A stretch of DNA of 64,000 nucleotides, from NCBI GenBank assembly GCA_963727535.1, contig CAVSGR010000006.1, positions 1,240,001 through 1,304,000 on the forward strand, given 5' to 3'. This document shows positions 1-9,548 of the stretch, one piece after another (within the stretch, counting starts at the first letter, position 1; each line of letters opens with the position of its first letter). A model generated the notes under the pieces. That model saw only the letters and a program-made list of their open reading frames with translations, was not told the DNA's origin and searched no databases. The translations under genes and the position numbers were made by a program. The stretch is from RBG-16-34-14 sp963727535 (GTDB taxonomy: Bacteria; Bacteroidota; Ignavibacteria; Ignavibacteriales; Ignavibacteriaceae).

Positions 1-1088
1 GTCACGTGCAGAAAGTTGTTATTGAATCTAAGGATAAAAACCTTACTCCAAGTATTCTTGTTGAAGGAGAAGACGGTACTAAAAAGTCCTTCAATCTTCC
101 TACAAGATCTTATCTCTCTGTTGAAGAAGGAGAACTTATTTCTGCCGGAACTATTTTAGCTAAGATATCGAAACAACAGACTAAGAGCCGTGATATTACC
201 GGTGGTCTTCCAAGAGTTACTGAATTGTTTGAAGCAAGAAGTCCACAGGAAACTGCTATTGTTTCTGAAATTGAAGGCACTGTAAAATTTGGACAGAGAA
301 AAAAAGGTTCCAGGGAAATCTTGGTTACAGCCCCGGATGGTTCAGACGAAAAGAAATATAGTGTTCCTTTAGGAAAACATATATTAGTGCAGGATGGTGA
401 TGAAATTCCTGCCGGTGAAAAAATCACGGATGGACCTATAAATCCTCATGATATTCTTAAGATTAAAGGAACCAGTGCCGTACAGGAATATCTTGTAAAT
501 GAAATTCAGGATGTTTACCGTTTACAGGGTGTTAAGATAAATGATAAGCACATCGAAGTAATAGTCCGCCAGATGTTGCAGAAGGTAAAAATTGTTTCGC
601 CCGGCGATACTAAATTCCTTGAAGAAGACGTAGTTGACAGAAATGAATTCATAGAAGAGAATAATAAAATTATGTCTCTTGTCTATATTGAAAATAAGGG
701 TGATTCTAAATTCAAGGATGGTCAGCTTATACCTAAAAGTAAACTTAGAGAAATAAATACAGACCTAAAGAAAAAGGAAAAAGCAGTAATAGAAGCGAGA
801 GATGCAGAACCTGCAACTTTTGAACATATTCTTTTAGGTATTACTCAAGCTGCATTATCTACACAAAGCTTTATTTCTGCAGCATCTTTCCAGGAAACGA
901 CTAAAGTTTTAGCAAATGCAGCTACTGAAGCTAAAATAGACAAGCTGTTGGGTCTTAAAGAAAATGTTGTGATGGGACATCTAATCCCTGCAGGTACTGG
1001 TTTAAGGAAATACAGAGATATATTGCTTAAAACAGAAATAGTAGTTCCAGAGGTTATACCCGAGGAGGAAGTTCAGGTAACTGAATAA
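1..1088 (+). CDS. rpoC: RNA polymerase beta' subunit, C-terminal part (5' end outside window)
   Basis: This is the C-terminal quarter of the beta' subunit of RNA polymerase, about 361 codons; the reading frame is open to the left edge (codons begin at base 3), so the gene starts upstream. The motif ITGGLPRVTELFEAR and the later run HIEVIVRQMLQKV are classic beta' C-terminal landmarks, and the protein ends in an acidic tail (PEEEVQVTE). The frame ends with TAA at 1086-1088. It precedes rpsL by 105 bp, the common rpoBC-rpsLG order. The GTG at base 6 is internal and is not a start. Confidence 0.97.
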   Translation, partial: HVQKVVIESKDKNLTPSILVEGEDGTKKSFNLPTRSYLSVEEGELISAGTILAKISKQQTKSRDITGGLPRVTELFEARSPQETAIVSEIEGTVKFGQRKKGSREILVTAPDGSDEKKYSVPLGKHILVQDGDEIPAGEKITDGPINPHDILKIKGTSAVQEYLVNEIQDVYRLQGVKINDKHIEVIVRQMLQKVKIVSPGDTKFLEEDVVDRNEFIEENNKIMSLVYIENKGDSKFKDGQLIPKSKLREINTDLKKKEKAVIEARDAEPATFEHILLGITQAALSTQSFISAASFQETTKVLANAATEAKIDKLLGLKENVVMGHLIPAGTGLRKYRDILLKTEIVVPEVIPEEEVQVTE

Positions 1089-1120
1089 CATTTGGGTTGA
1101 ACTACTTAATTTTGACTTTC

Positions 1121-1149
1121 TTGACAAAATTATACCTAAGAGCTATATT
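1121..1149 (+). promoter_or_regulatory. Candidate sigma-70-type promoter upstream of rpsL
   Basis: A perfect TTGACA lies at 1121-1126 and TATATT at 1144-1149, separated by exactly 17 bases, inside the rpoC-rpsL gap. Transcription would start near 1156 and give a short leader before the TTG start of rpsL at 1194. The same TATATT hexamer occurs in candidate promoters at 21263 and 51073 in this window. The call is by eye only; the promoter consensus of this lineage is not known to me. Confidence 0.5.
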
Positions 1150-1193
1150 AGAAGTCTGAAATTTTTTATGAAATATTGACCTAGGAGTTATTT

Positions 1194-1568
1194 TTGCCAA
1201 CAATTAATCAGTTGATTCGTAAGGGCAGAGTTCAGATCGTAGTAAAAAAGAAAGCCCCTGCTCTCGAAACTTGTCCTCAGAAAAGAGGAGTATGTACGAG
1301 AGTCTATACAACTACTCCTAAGAAACCTAACTCTGCTTTAAGAAAAGTTGCAAGGGTTAGATTAACAAATGGTATTGAGGTAACTGCATATATTCCCGGG
1401 GAGGGACACAATTTGCAGGAACATTCAATAGTATTAATTAGAGGCGGAAGAGTTAAAGATTTGCCAGGAGTTCGTTATCATATTATTAGAGGAACTCTGG
1501 ATACAAGTGGTGTTGAGGATAGAAAAAAAAGCAGATCAAAATACGGAGCTAAAAAACCGAAAGCTTAA
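1194..1568 (+). CDS. rpsL: Ribosomal protein S12
   Basis: S12 (124 aa) is a 30S decoding-centre protein that monitors codon-anticodon pairing. The conserved segment TPKKPNSALRKVARVRL and the loop GGRVKDLPGVRYH are intact; the lysines at which streptomycin-resistance changes usually occur are wild type. The start is TTG, supported by AGGAG at 1183-1187 and by the family N-terminus PTINQLIRKGR. rpsG follows after 3 bases, so the pair is co-transcribed. Confidence 0.97.
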   Translation: MPTINQLIRKGRVQIVVKKKAPALETCPQKRGVCTRVYTTTPKKPNSALRKVARVRLTNGIEVTAYIPGEGHNLQEHSIVLIRGGRVKDLPGVRYHIIRGTLDTSGVEDRKKSRSKYGAKKPKA

Positions 1569-1571
1569 TAA

Positions 1572-2039
1572 ATGAGAAAGAAAAGAGCCGAAAAAAAATA
1601 TATAGAAGCAGATCCAAAGTACAACGATTTAATAGTTGCAAAATTTATTAATGCTTTGATGTATGATGGAAAGAAATCAAAAGCAAGAGAAGTGCTATAT
1701 GGCGCTTTCGATATAATTGAAGAAAGAACAAAAAAACCAGGGGTTGAAATTTTTAAGAAGGCAATAGCAAATGTTCAGCCTGTTATTGAAGTAAGAAGCA
1801 GAAGAGTCGGCGGAGCTACATACCAGGTTCCTACTGAAGTAAGACCTGAAAGAAGGATTGCCCTGGCTATGCGATGGTTAAAGATATATTCTCGTCAAAA
1901 GAATGAAAAATCGATGGCTTTAAGACTCGCTTCTGAATTAATTTCTGCTTCAAACGGAGAAGGTTCTTCGGTCAAAAAGAAGGAAGACACTCATAGAATG
2001 GCAGAAGCAAACAAAGCGTTTGCTCACTTTAAATGGTAA
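1572..2039 (+). CDS. rpsG: Ribosomal protein S7
   Basis: S7 (155 aa) nucleates assembly of the 30S head by binding the 3' major domain of 16S rRNA. The sequence begins MRKKRAEKKYIEADP and has the conserved segments KFINALMYDGKKS and RVGGATYQVPTEVRPERR. Length and ends match the family. It lies 3 bases after rpsL and 29 bases before fusA, in the usual str-operon order. Confidence 0.97.
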   Translation: MRKKRAEKKYIEADPKYNDLIVAKFINALMYDGKKSKAREVLYGAFDIIEERTKKPGVEIFKKAIANVQPVIEVRSRRVGGATYQVPTEVRPERRIALAMRWLKIYSRQKNEKSMALRLASELISASNGEGSSVKKKEDTHRMAEANKAFAHFKW

Positions 2040-2068
2040 TTGTTTAATTAATATATGATTGATGAATA

Positions 2069-4163
2069 ATGGCAAGGTTTAATTTAGATAAGGTTAGAAA
2101 CATTGGAATTATGGCGCATATCGATGCCGGTAAAACAACAACTACCGAAAGAATTCTTTTTTATACCGGTAGAACACACCGGTTGGGTGAAGTGCATGAC
2201 GGCGCAGCTACAATGGACTGGATGGAACAAGAAAAAGAACGTGGTATTACAATTACCAGTGCTGCTACCACATGTTTTTGGAATGATCATCAAATTAATA
2301 TAATAGATACTCCCGGTCACGTTGACTTTACAGTTGAAGTAGAACGTTCCTTAAGAGTATTGGATGGAGCTGTTGCATTATTCTGTGCGGTTGGTGGTGT
2401 CGAACCACAATCCGAAACCGTTTGGAGACAGGCAGATAAATACAAAGTTCCGAGAATTGCCTTTGTTAATAAGATGGATAGAACAGGTGCTGATTTTTAT
2501 AGTGCTGTCCAGATGATGAAAGACAGACTGGGAGCTAATGCGATTCCTATCACTCTTCCTATTGGAGAGGGTGATATATTCACAGGGATTATTGACTTAA
2601 TTAGTTTTAGGGCAAGAATGTACCACGAAGAAACTTTAGGTGCAACATACGATGAAATAGATATTCCTCATGATTTAATGGAGACTGCAAATAAATTTAG
2701 AACCGAGATGCTCGAAGCTGTCTCCGATGTTGATGATACTTTACTTGAAAAATATCTTGAAGGAAAAGAGATAAGTGTAGATGAGATCACCTCTGTTCTT
2801 AGAAGAGCAACTATTGAACTTAAAATAATTCCTGTTATTTGTGGTTCGGCTTTTAAAAATAAAGGAGTTCAGAAGCTTCTTGATTCTGTAATTGATTTTC
2901 TTCCATCACCGGTAGATTCCAAAGAAATCGAAGCTCATCACATTGGAATTAATGACAAAGTAAAAAGAAAAATTGATGATAAAGAAAAGTTTATTGCGCT
3001 AGCTTTTAAAATAATGACTGATCCTTTTGTCGGTAAACTAACATTCTTCAGAGTTTATTCTGGAGTATTAAAATCCGGTTCTTATACATATAATGCTGTA
3101 AGTGAAAAGAAAGAAAGAATCAGCAGATTATTACAGATGCATGCCAATCACAGAGAAGAAATTGATGAAGTAAGAGCTGGAGACATTGCCGCAGCAGTCG
3201 GGTTGAAATATACTAAGACAGGTGATACTCTGTGTTCTGAAGATGATCCGATATTATTAGAAAAAATAATATTCCCCGAACCGGTAATACAAATAGCTAT
3301 TGAGCCCAAAACAAAAGCGGATCAGGATAAACTTTCTGATGCTCTTACAAGGTTATCGGATGAAGATCCGACTTTCAGAGTAAAAGTTGATGATGAAACA
3401 GGACAAACATTAATAAGCGGAATGGGTGAGCTTCATCTTGAAATTCTTGTTGACAGAATGAAAAGAGAATTTAAAGTAGATGCAAACGTTGGTAAACCTC
3501 AGGTTGCTTATAGAGAAACTATTTCACAGACTGTAAATTCGGAAGGCAAGTTTATTAAGCAATCCGGTGGGCGTGGTAAGTATGGACATGTTTGGATTGA
3601 ACTTGGTCCTAATGAACCGGGTAAAGGATATGAATTTATTAATGGAATTGTAGGAGGCGTTGTTCCTAAAGAGTTTATTGCTCCCGTATCAGCCGGTATT
3701 CAGGAAGCTATGAGAAACGGTGTAGTTGCCGGTTTTCCGGTTGTAGATATTAAAGCCAAACTTTATGACGGTTCATATCATGATGTTGATTCGGATGAAA
3801 TATCTTTTAAAGTAGCCGGGTCTATTGCATTTAAAAGAAGGCGCAAAAAAAGCAAAACCTATATTGTTAGAACCGATAATGGATGTTGAGGTTGTAACAC
3901 CCGAAGAATATCTGGGTGATGTTATGGGCGATCTTAATTCGCGTCGTGGAAAAATCGAAGGATTTTCTGCCAGGAAAGATGCCCAGGTAATTAAAGCTCG
4001 GGTTCCTTTAGCAGAAATGTTTGGATATGCAACTATCTTGCGCTCAATGACGCAGGGACGCGCAATATATTCAATGCAATTTGAATTTTATCAGGAAGTG
4101 CCTAAATCAATTGCTGATGAAATAGCGGAAAAAACGCTTGGTAAAAAATCGGTAACAGCATAA
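2069..4163 (+). CDS. fusA: Elongation factor G, reading frame interrupted by one extra base
   Basis: EF-G is the GTPase that drives tRNA-mRNA translocation. The first frame (2069-3889) carries the P-loop AHIDAGKTTTTER, the DTPGHVDF motif and NKMD, then domains II to IV. The C-terminal part (GDLNSRRGKIEGF, domain V) continues in another frame up to 4163. The frames join if one A is removed from the AAAA run at 3833-3836, which restores AFKEGAKKAKP, a segment typical of EF-G, and gives 697 aa, the normal length. Because fusA is essential and the protein is otherwise perfect, I read this as a sequencing or assembly insertion; a real mutation with a second fusA elsewhere cannot be excluded. Confidence 0.9.
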
Positions 4164-4200
4164 AAAATTATAAATAAATAATAATTGAAGGAGAAATTAG

Positions 4201-5406
4201 ATGGCAAAAGAAAAATTTGACAGGAGTAAGCCTCACGTTAACGTAGGTACAATTGGTCACGTCGATCATGGAAAAACTACATTAACAGCTGCCATCACAA
4301 TGGCTCTTAGTAGAAAGGGTCTATCTGAAGTTAGAACATTTGATAGTATAGATAATGCACCGGAAGAAAGAGAAAGAGGAATTACGATTGCTACAGCTCA
4401 CGTTGAGTATTCTACTGATAAAAGACACTATGCCCACGTTGACTGTCCGGGTCACGCAGATTATGTTAAAAACATGATAACTGGTGCTGCACAGATGGAT
4501 GGTGCTATCCTGGTAGTTGCCGCAACCGATGGTCCTATGCCTCAAACACGTGAGCATATACTTCTTGCACGCCAGGTTGGTGTTCCAAGAATTGTAGTAT
4601 TCATGAATAAAATTGATATGGTTGACGACCCTGAACTTATCGAATTGGTTGAAGTTGAATTAAGAGATCTTTTAAATTCTTATGAATTTCCTGGAGATGA
4701 AATTCCTATTATTAAAGGATCAGCTCTTCAGGCTTTGGAAGCAGCTACTTCTAATGCACCACTAGATGATCCAAGATTTACTTGTATCTGGGAATTAATG
4801 GATGCAGTAGATAGTTACATCCCTGTTCCACAGAGAGATACAGATAAACCTTTTCTTATGCCGGTTGAAGATGTTTTCTCTATTACTGGTCGTGGTACTG
4901 TTGCAACAGGTAGAGTTGAAAGAGGTCAGGTAAAGATCCAGGAAGAAGTAGAACTTATTGGTCTTGGTGTCCACAAAAAAACTGTTGTTACTGGTATCGA
5001 AATGTTTAGAAAAGAACTTGATGCGGCTATGGCAGGTGATAATGCTGGTATATTACTGAGAGGTGTAGATAAAAATGAAATTGAAAGAGGAATGGTTTTA
5101 GCTAAAACAGGAAGTATCACCCCCCACAAAAAATTTGAAGGTGAAGTATATATTTTATCCAAAGATGAAGGTGGAAGACACACCCCTTTCTTTAATGGTT
5201 ACAGACCTCAGTTTTATTTTAGAACAACCGATGTTACCGGTGTTGCTACACTTCCACAGGGAACAGAAATGGTTATGCCAGGTGATAGAGTTATGCTTTC
5301 CGTTGAGTTGATTTCCGAAATAGCAATGGAAGATGGATTACGTTTTGCTATTCGTGAAGGCGGAAGAACAGTCGGTGCTGGTGTAGTTACTAAAATTAAT
5401 GAATAG
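4201..5406 (+). CDS. tuf: Elongation factor Tu
   Basis: EF-Tu (401 aa) delivers aminoacyl-tRNA to the ribosome as a GTP complex. The G1 motif GHVDHGKTTLTAAIT, DCPGHADYVKNM and the NKID motif are present, followed by the two beta-barrel domains; VFSITGRGTVATGRVERG marks domain 2. ATG is preceded by AAGGAG at 4188-4193. The gene ends the str block: a strong hairpin with a T-run lies 18 bases after its stop and separates it from rpsJ. Confidence 0.98.
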   Translation: MAKEKFDRSKPHVNVGTIGHVDHGKTTLTAAITMALSRKGLSEVRTFDSIDNAPEERERGITIATAHVEYSTDKRHYAHVDCPGHADYVKNMITGAAQMDGAILVVAATDGPMPQTREHILLARQVGVPRIVVFMNKIDMVDDPELIELVEVELRDLLNSYEFPGDEIPIIKGSALQALEAATSNAPLDDPRFTCIWELMDAVDSYIPVPQRDTDKPFLMPVEDVFSITGRGTVATGRVERGQVKIQEEVELIGLGVHKKTVVTGIEMFRKELDAAMAGDNAGILLRGVDKNEIERGMVLAKTGSITPHKKFEGEVYILSKDEGGRHTPFFNGYRPQFYFRTTDVTGVATLPQGTEMVMPGDRVMLSVELISEIAMEDGLRFAIREGGRTVGAGVVTKINE

Positions 5407-5424
5407 ATAAATTATTGATGACAG

Positions 5425-5450
5425 AAGGGAGTTATTAACTCCCTTTTGTT
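5425..5450 (+). terminator. Intrinsic terminator or attenuator between tuf and rpsJ
   Basis: A perfect 9-bp stem AAGGGAGTT / AACTCCCTT (5425-5433 and 5437-5445) has a 3-base loop and is followed by TTTTG. This is a good Rho-independent terminator after tuf. Because rpsJ starts only 28 bases later and no clear promoter fits in between, partial read-through into the S10 block is likely, so it may act as an attenuator. Confidence 0.75.
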
Positions 5451-5477
5451 TGGATAGTTTTTAAGGAGTTAAATAAA

Positions 5478-5786
5478 GTGCCCGGTCAGAAAATAAGAAT
5501 AAAATTAAAATCGTACGATCATATTCTGATCGATAAATCTGCTGAAAAGATTATTAAAACTGTTAGAAGTACAGGAGCTGTTGTGTCGGGACCTGTTCCT
5601 CTTCCAACAAGGCGCACTGTTTATACTGTTTTGAGATCTCCTCATGTTGATAAAAAATCTCGTGAGCAGTTTGAAACAAGGGCACATAAAAGAATAATTG
5701 ATATTCATAATTCAAACAACAAAACCGTCGATTCATTAAGTAAGTTGGATATTCCGGCGGGTGTAGATATAGAAATTAAACTTTAA
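5478..5786 (+). CDS. rpsJ: Ribosomal protein S10
   Basis: S10 (102 aa) is a 30S head protein that doubles as a transcription antitermination partner of NusB. The N-terminus PGQKIRIKLKSYDHILID and the segment GPVPLPTRR are diagnostic. The start is GTG, with AAGGAG at 5463-5468. It heads the S10 block and lies directly after the tuf terminator hairpin. Confidence 0.97.
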   Translation: MPGQKIRIKLKSYDHILIDKSAEKIIKTVRSTGAVVSGPVPLPTRRTVYTVLRSPHVDKKSREQFETRAHKRIIDIHNSNNKTVDSLSKLDIPAGVDIEIKL

Positions 5787-5803
5787 AGTTATCGGGAGAT
5801 AAG

Positions 5804-6427
5804 ATGTCCGGGTTAATCGGTAGAAAATTGGGAATGTCAAGCGTGTTCGACGGTCAGGGAGAACAGATTCCTGTTACTGTTATTCAGGCAGGACCTTGTA
5901 AAGTTGTTTCTATAAAGACAAAAGATAAAGATGGTTACGAAGTGCTTCAACTTGGATTTGGCGAGAGAAAAGAAAAGAATGTTTCCAAGCCGGTTTTAGG
6001 ACAATTTAAAAAGAATAGCTTCTCTCCAAGTTTACTTTTAAGAGAGTTTAAATTCCCGACTATTGGTGATTTTAAAATTGGTGATGAAGTTAAGGTAGAT
6101 ATTTTTAAGGAAGGTGAAAAAATAAAAGTTACTGCCAAGAGTAAAGGAAAAGGTTTCCAGGGTGTTATGAAAAGACATGGTTTCGGTGGAGTTGGTGGAA
6201 CTACTCATGGACAGAGTGACAGGTTAAGAGCACCAGGTTCAATTGGATCGAGCTCTTATCCATCAAGAGTTTTCAAAGGGCAAAGAATGGCTGGCAGAAC
6301 TGGTTATCGAAGTGTAACAGTTTCCAATTTAAAAGTTATTAAAATAATGCTTGAAGAAAATCTCATTCTGGTTAAAGGTGCCGTCCCGGGTGCGATTAAT
6401 TCAATTGTAGAATTGAAAAAAAAGTAA
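5804..6427 (+). CDS. rplC: Ribosomal protein L3
   Basis: L3 (207 aa) binds near the 3' end of 23S rRNA and reaches toward the peptidyl-transferase centre. It starts MSGLIGRKLGMSSVF and carries the extended loop GFQGVMKRHGFGGVGGTTHG followed by APGSIGSSSYPSRVFKG, the family signature. The Shine-Dalgarno GGGAG lies just upstream of the ATG. rplD follows after 9 bases. Confidence 0.97.
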   Translation: MSGLIGRKLGMSSVFDGQGEQIPVTVIQAGPCKVVSIKTKDKDGYEVLQLGFGERKEKNVSKPVLGQFKKNSFSPSLLLREFKFPTIGDFKIGDEVKVDIFKEGEKIKVTAKSKGKGFQGVMKRHGFGGVGGTTHGQSDRLRAPGSIGSSSYPSRVFKGQRMAGRTGYRSVTVSNLKVIKIMLEENLILVKGAVPGAINSIVELKKK

Positions 6428-6436
6428 TTATAAAAA

Positions 6437-7081
6437 ATGAAACTTGATATTTATAAAATAGATGGTAAGAGCAGCGGTAAAAAGGTAGATATGTCGAAGG
6501 ATATTTTTGGCATCGAACCGAATGACCATGCAATATACCTTGCAGTAAAAACTTATCTTGCGAACAAGAGACAGGGTACGCATAAATCAAAAGAGCGTGG
6601 TGAGGTAAGAGGCGGAGGTAAAAAACCATGGAAACAGAAAGGAAGAGGCGGCGCGCGTGCTGGTACTAGTCGTTCTCCTTTATGGGTCGGTGGAGGAAGA
6701 ATTTTTGGACCCCGTCCAAGAGATTACAGCCAGGGTATTCCCAAAAAAGTAAAAAGCCTTGCAAGAAAATCTGCTTTCAGTTATAAGGTTAAAGATGAAC
6801 AAGTCATCGTTGTAGAGGATTTTAATTTTGAGATATCAAAAACGAAGGAATTTTCAAACATACTTAAAGCATTGAATGTTGCTGGCAAAAAAGTTTTGAT
6901 TCTTACAAATGGCACTCAGGTGAATGTTTATAAATCAGGCAGGAATATTCCTAAAGTAAAAATTCTTGAAGCAAATAAAGCTTCTACTTATGATATTCTA
7001 AATAACCAGGTTTTGATTTTACAGAAAAGTGCTGTTGATGTAATCAATGGATCTTTCGGGAACGGCAGTTCGGAGGAATAA
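6437..7081 (+). CDS. rplD: Ribosomal protein L4
   Basis: L4 (214 aa) lines the polypeptide exit tunnel. The conserved extended loop KKPWKQKGRGGARAG, followed by SPLWVGGGRIFGPRPRDY, is intact. It starts ATG with no recognisable Shine-Dalgarno sequence (upstream is A/T only) and is separated from rplW by one base, so rplW is probably translated by coupling. In many bacteria L4 autoregulates the S10 operon; no leader structure for that is evident here. Confidence 0.97.
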   Translation: MKLDIYKIDGKSSGKKVDMSKDIFGIEPNDHAIYLAVKTYLANKRQGTHKSKERGEVRGGGKKPWKQKGRGGARAGTSRSPLWVGGGRIFGPRPRDYSQGIPKKVKSLARKSAFSYKVKDEQVIVVEDFNFEISKTKEFSNILKALNVAGKKVLILTNGTQVNVYKSGRNIPKVKILEANKASTYDILNNQVLILQKSAVDVINGSFGNGSSEE

Positions 7082-7082
7082 C

Positions 7083-7376
7083 ATGCATAATATTTTAATA
7101 AGACCATTGATAACCGAAAAGATGACGAACATTTCAGCAGTTCAGAATAAATTTGGTTTTATTGTTAATCCAAAGGCAAACAAAGTTGAGATTGCAAAAG
7201 CTATCGAACAAAAATTTAATGTACATGTAATTGATATAAAAACTTTAAGACATAAAGGTAAAACCAAAACTCAGTTCAGAAAAAGCGGAAGGTTTGTAGG
7301 AAGAACTTCAAAATATAAAAAGGCTGTTGTTACTCTTAAAGAAGGAGAAACAATAGAATTATTTGAGCAAGTGTAG
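7083..7376 (+). CDS. rplW: Ribosomal protein L23
   Basis: L23 (97 aa) sits at the exit of the ribosomal tunnel and is the docking point for trigger factor and SRP. The start is ATG 7083 (MHNILIRPLITEKMTN), with GGAGG at 7072-7076; a longer open frame reaching back to 7047 overlaps rplD and is not used. The family features PLITEKMT and the C-terminal YKKAVVTLKEGETIELF are present. Confidence 0.96.
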   Translation: MHNILIRPLITEKMTNISAVQNKFGFIVNPKANKVEIAKAIEQKFNVHVIDIKTLRHKGKTKTQFRKSGRFVGRTSKYKKAVVTLKEGETIELFEQV

Positions 7377-7394
7377 ATTTAGCGGAACTTAAGA

Positions 7395-8222
7395 ATGGCA
7401 ATTAAAAAATTAAAACCGGTTACTCCCGGAACAAGATTCAGATCAAATTCAAAGTTTGATGAGATAACAAAAGAGCAGCCGGAAAAATCTTTAACCGTAG
7501 CTTTAAGAAAAACCGGCGGCAGAAATAATCATGGTCGGATAACTGCACGCCACATTGGCGGCGGGCATAAGCAAAGATATCGTATAATAGATTTTAAAAG
7601 AGACAAACACAAAGTTCCGGCTAAAGTTTTTTCAATCGAGTATGATCCGAATAGGACTTCGAGAATAGCTCTACTTCATTATGCTGATGGAGAAAAAAGA
7701 TATATCATTGCTCCTGATGGATTAAAAGTTGGTGATACAGTTACATCCGGAACCGGCAGTGAAATAACAGTCGGTAATGCAATGCCTTTGTCTGAAATAC
7801 CAATGGGAAGTTTTGTTCATAACGTGGAGGTTAAACCCGGTAAAGGAGGACAGTTTGGAAGAAGTGCTGGTTCATCTTTACAGCTTATGGCAAAAGAAGG
7901 GGACTATGCTCAATTGAAGATGCCGTCAGGAGAAGTAAGAATGATTAGGTTAGAATGTATGGCTACTTATGGAGTTGTTGGTAATGCAGAGCAGGAAAAT
8001 ATCAGCCTTGGTAAAGCAGGCAGAACAAGATGGCTTGGTAAGAGACCTTATGTTCGTGGAGTTGCTATGAACCCGGTAGATCATCCTATGGGTGGTGGCG
8101 AAGGAAAGACCTCAGGTGGAGGTCATCCTGTATCGCCGTGGGGTCAGAAAGCTAAGGGATTGAAAACAAGAAAACATAAAAAAAGTTCTAACAAGTATAT
8201 AATTAAACGTCGTAAAAAATAG
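7395..8222 (+). CDS. rplB: Ribosomal protein L2
   Basis: L2 (275 aa) is required for subunit association and peptidyl transfer. It carries GRNNHGRITARHIGGGHKQRY near the N-terminus and the conserved loop GVAMNPVDHPMGGGEG near the C-terminus, including the invariant histidine of that loop. Length is normal. rpsS starts 9 bases downstream. Confidence 0.98.
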   Translation: MAIKKLKPVTPGTRFRSNSKFDEITKEQPEKSLTVALRKTGGRNNHGRITARHIGGGHKQRYRIIDFKRDKHKVPAKVFSIEYDPNRTSRIALLHYADGEKRYIIAPDGLKVGDTVTSGTGSEITVGNAMPLSEIPMGSFVHNVEVKPGKGGQFGRSAGSSLQLMAKEGDYAQLKMPSGEVRMIRLECMATYGVVGNAEQENISLGKAGRTRWLGKRPYVRGVAMNPVDHPMGGGEGKTSGGGHPVSPWGQKAKGLKTRKHKKSSNKYIIKRRKK

Positions 8223-8231
8223 TAAGAGATT

Positions 8232-8522
8232 ATGCCTAGATCAATTAAAAAAGGTCCCTTTGTAGATTACAAGCTTGCTGACAAGATAGCCAAGCTTAAT
8301 GATATTAATCAGAAAAAAATTGTTAAGACTTGGTCTCGTGCATCTACTATTACTCCTGATTTTGTCGGACATACTATTGCTGTTCATAATGGTAATAAAA
8401 TGATTCCGGTTTATATTACTGAAAACATGGTAGGGCATAAACTCGGTGAGTTTGCACCGACAAGAATTTTTAGAGCACACCCGGGAACAAAAGCCGAAAA
8501 AGCTTCCCAGGTGAAAGGATAA
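8232..8522 (+). CDS. rpsS: Ribosomal protein S19
   Basis: S19 (96 aa) is a 30S head protein that contacts the A-site finger and S13. It begins MPRSIKKGPFVD, and the core segments TWSRASTITPDFVGHTIAVHN and GHKLGEFAPTR match the family. rplV follows after 6 bases. Confidence 0.97.
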   Translation: MPRSIKKGPFVDYKLADKIAKLNDINQKKIVKTWSRASTITPDFVGHTIAVHNGNKMIPVYITENMVGHKLGEFAPTRIFRAHPGTKAEKASQVKG

Positions 8523-8528
8523 CATTTG

Positions 8529-8873
8529 ATGGAAGCAAAAGCTATACATAGATTTTTAGGATCTTCCCCGAGAAAAATGAGACTCGTAATTGATCTGATC
8601 AGGGGAATGTCCGTGGACAAAGCATTGGAAGTTCTTCACTTTTCTCCCAAGCATGCTTCAAAAGATGCTGAGAAAGTTTTGAGATCAGCCGTTTCGAATT
8701 TGATGAACAAAGATGAAGCTACAAGAATGGAACCCGGTGATATCTTTGTCAAAGAAGTATTTGTAAATCAGGGCCCAACGCAGAAGAGAATTTCACCTGC
8801 ACCAATGGGTCGTGCATACAGAATAAGAAAGAGATCTTGTCATATTACAATTATAGTTGCTACTAAAGCATAA
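8529..8873 (+). CDS. rplV: Ribosomal protein L22
   Basis: L22 (114 aa) lines the exit tunnel; its long beta-hairpin is visible as GPTQKRISPAPMGRAYRI, the site of macrolide-resistance changes in other bacteria. ATG 8529 is preferred over the in-frame TTG at 8526 because the family begins with a short MEAKA-type sequence. It is followed by a perfect AGGAGG for rpsC. Confidence 0.96.
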   Translation: MEAKAIHRFLGSSPRKMRLVIDLIRGMSVDKALEVLHFSPKHASKDAEKVLRSAVSNLMNKDEATRMEPGDIFVKEVFVNQGPTQKRISPAPMGRAYRIRKRSCHITIIVATKA

Positions 8874-8884
8874 CAGGAGGTTTA

Positions 8885-9526
8885 TTGGGACAGAAGGTAA
8901 ATCCTATTGGTTTTAGAGTCGGCATCATCAGAGGATGGGATTCTAACTGGTACGAGAATAAAAGTTACGCAAGCAAGCTTAAGGAAGATTATAAGCTTAG
9001 ATCATATATAAGAAACCGCCTTAAGAAAGCCGGCGTCTCCAGAATTGTAATTGACAGAACTTCAAAGAATGTGATTTTGACAATACATACTTCAAGACCT
9101 GGTGTAGTGATTGGTAAAAGCGGTAAAGAAATTACACAGCTCGAGCAAGAATTAAAAGAAGTTGTTGATAAAGATGTTAAAGTACAGATTAATGAAATTA
9201 AGAGACCTGAACTGGATGCATATCTTGTTGCAGAAAATATTGCAAACCAGATTGAAGGAAGAGTTTCCTTCAGAAGAGCGATGAAAATGGCAATTACTGC
9301 CGCAATGAGAATGGGTGCCGAAGGAATCAGGATAATGTGTTCGGGAAGATTAGGCGGAGCCGAAATGGCAAGAACCGAACAATATAAAGAAGGAAGGATT
9401 CCACTGCATACAATAAGAGCAGATATTGATTACGCTCCCGGAAGAGCTGAAACAATTTATGGCTCAATAGGAATTAAAGTTTGGATTTGCCGTGGAGAAA
9501 TCCTGGGCAAAAGAGTATCGGAATAA
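8885..9526 (+). CDS. rpsC: Ribosomal protein S3
   Basis: S3 (213 aa) lies at the mRNA entry channel. It begins GQKVNPIGFRVGIIRGWDSNW and contains a KH domain with RPGVVIGKSGKEI, then the C-terminal S3 domain with GRLGGAEMARTE. The start codon is TTG at 8885, with a perfect AGGAGG at 8875-8880. The protein ends at GKRVSE without the basic extension seen in some species. Confidence 0.97.
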   Translation: MGQKVNPIGFRVGIIRGWDSNWYENKSYASKLKEDYKLRSYIRNRLKKAGVSRIVIDRTSKNVILTIHTSRPGVVIGKSGKEITQLEQELKEVVDKDVKVQINEIKRPELDAYLVAENIANQIEGRVSFRRAMKMAITAAMRMGAEGIRIMCSGRLGGAEMARTEQYKEGRIPLHTIRADIDYAPGRAETIYGSIGIKVWICRGEILGKRVSE

Positions 9527-9548
9527 ATTAAGATAAGGCGATTTTAAT

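Noticed and set aside
3833..3836. Programmed ribosomal frameshift in fusA
   Set aside because: No known recoding in EF-G genes, no slippery heptamer with a downstream structure was seen, and similar single-base shifts occur in many unrelated genes of this window.
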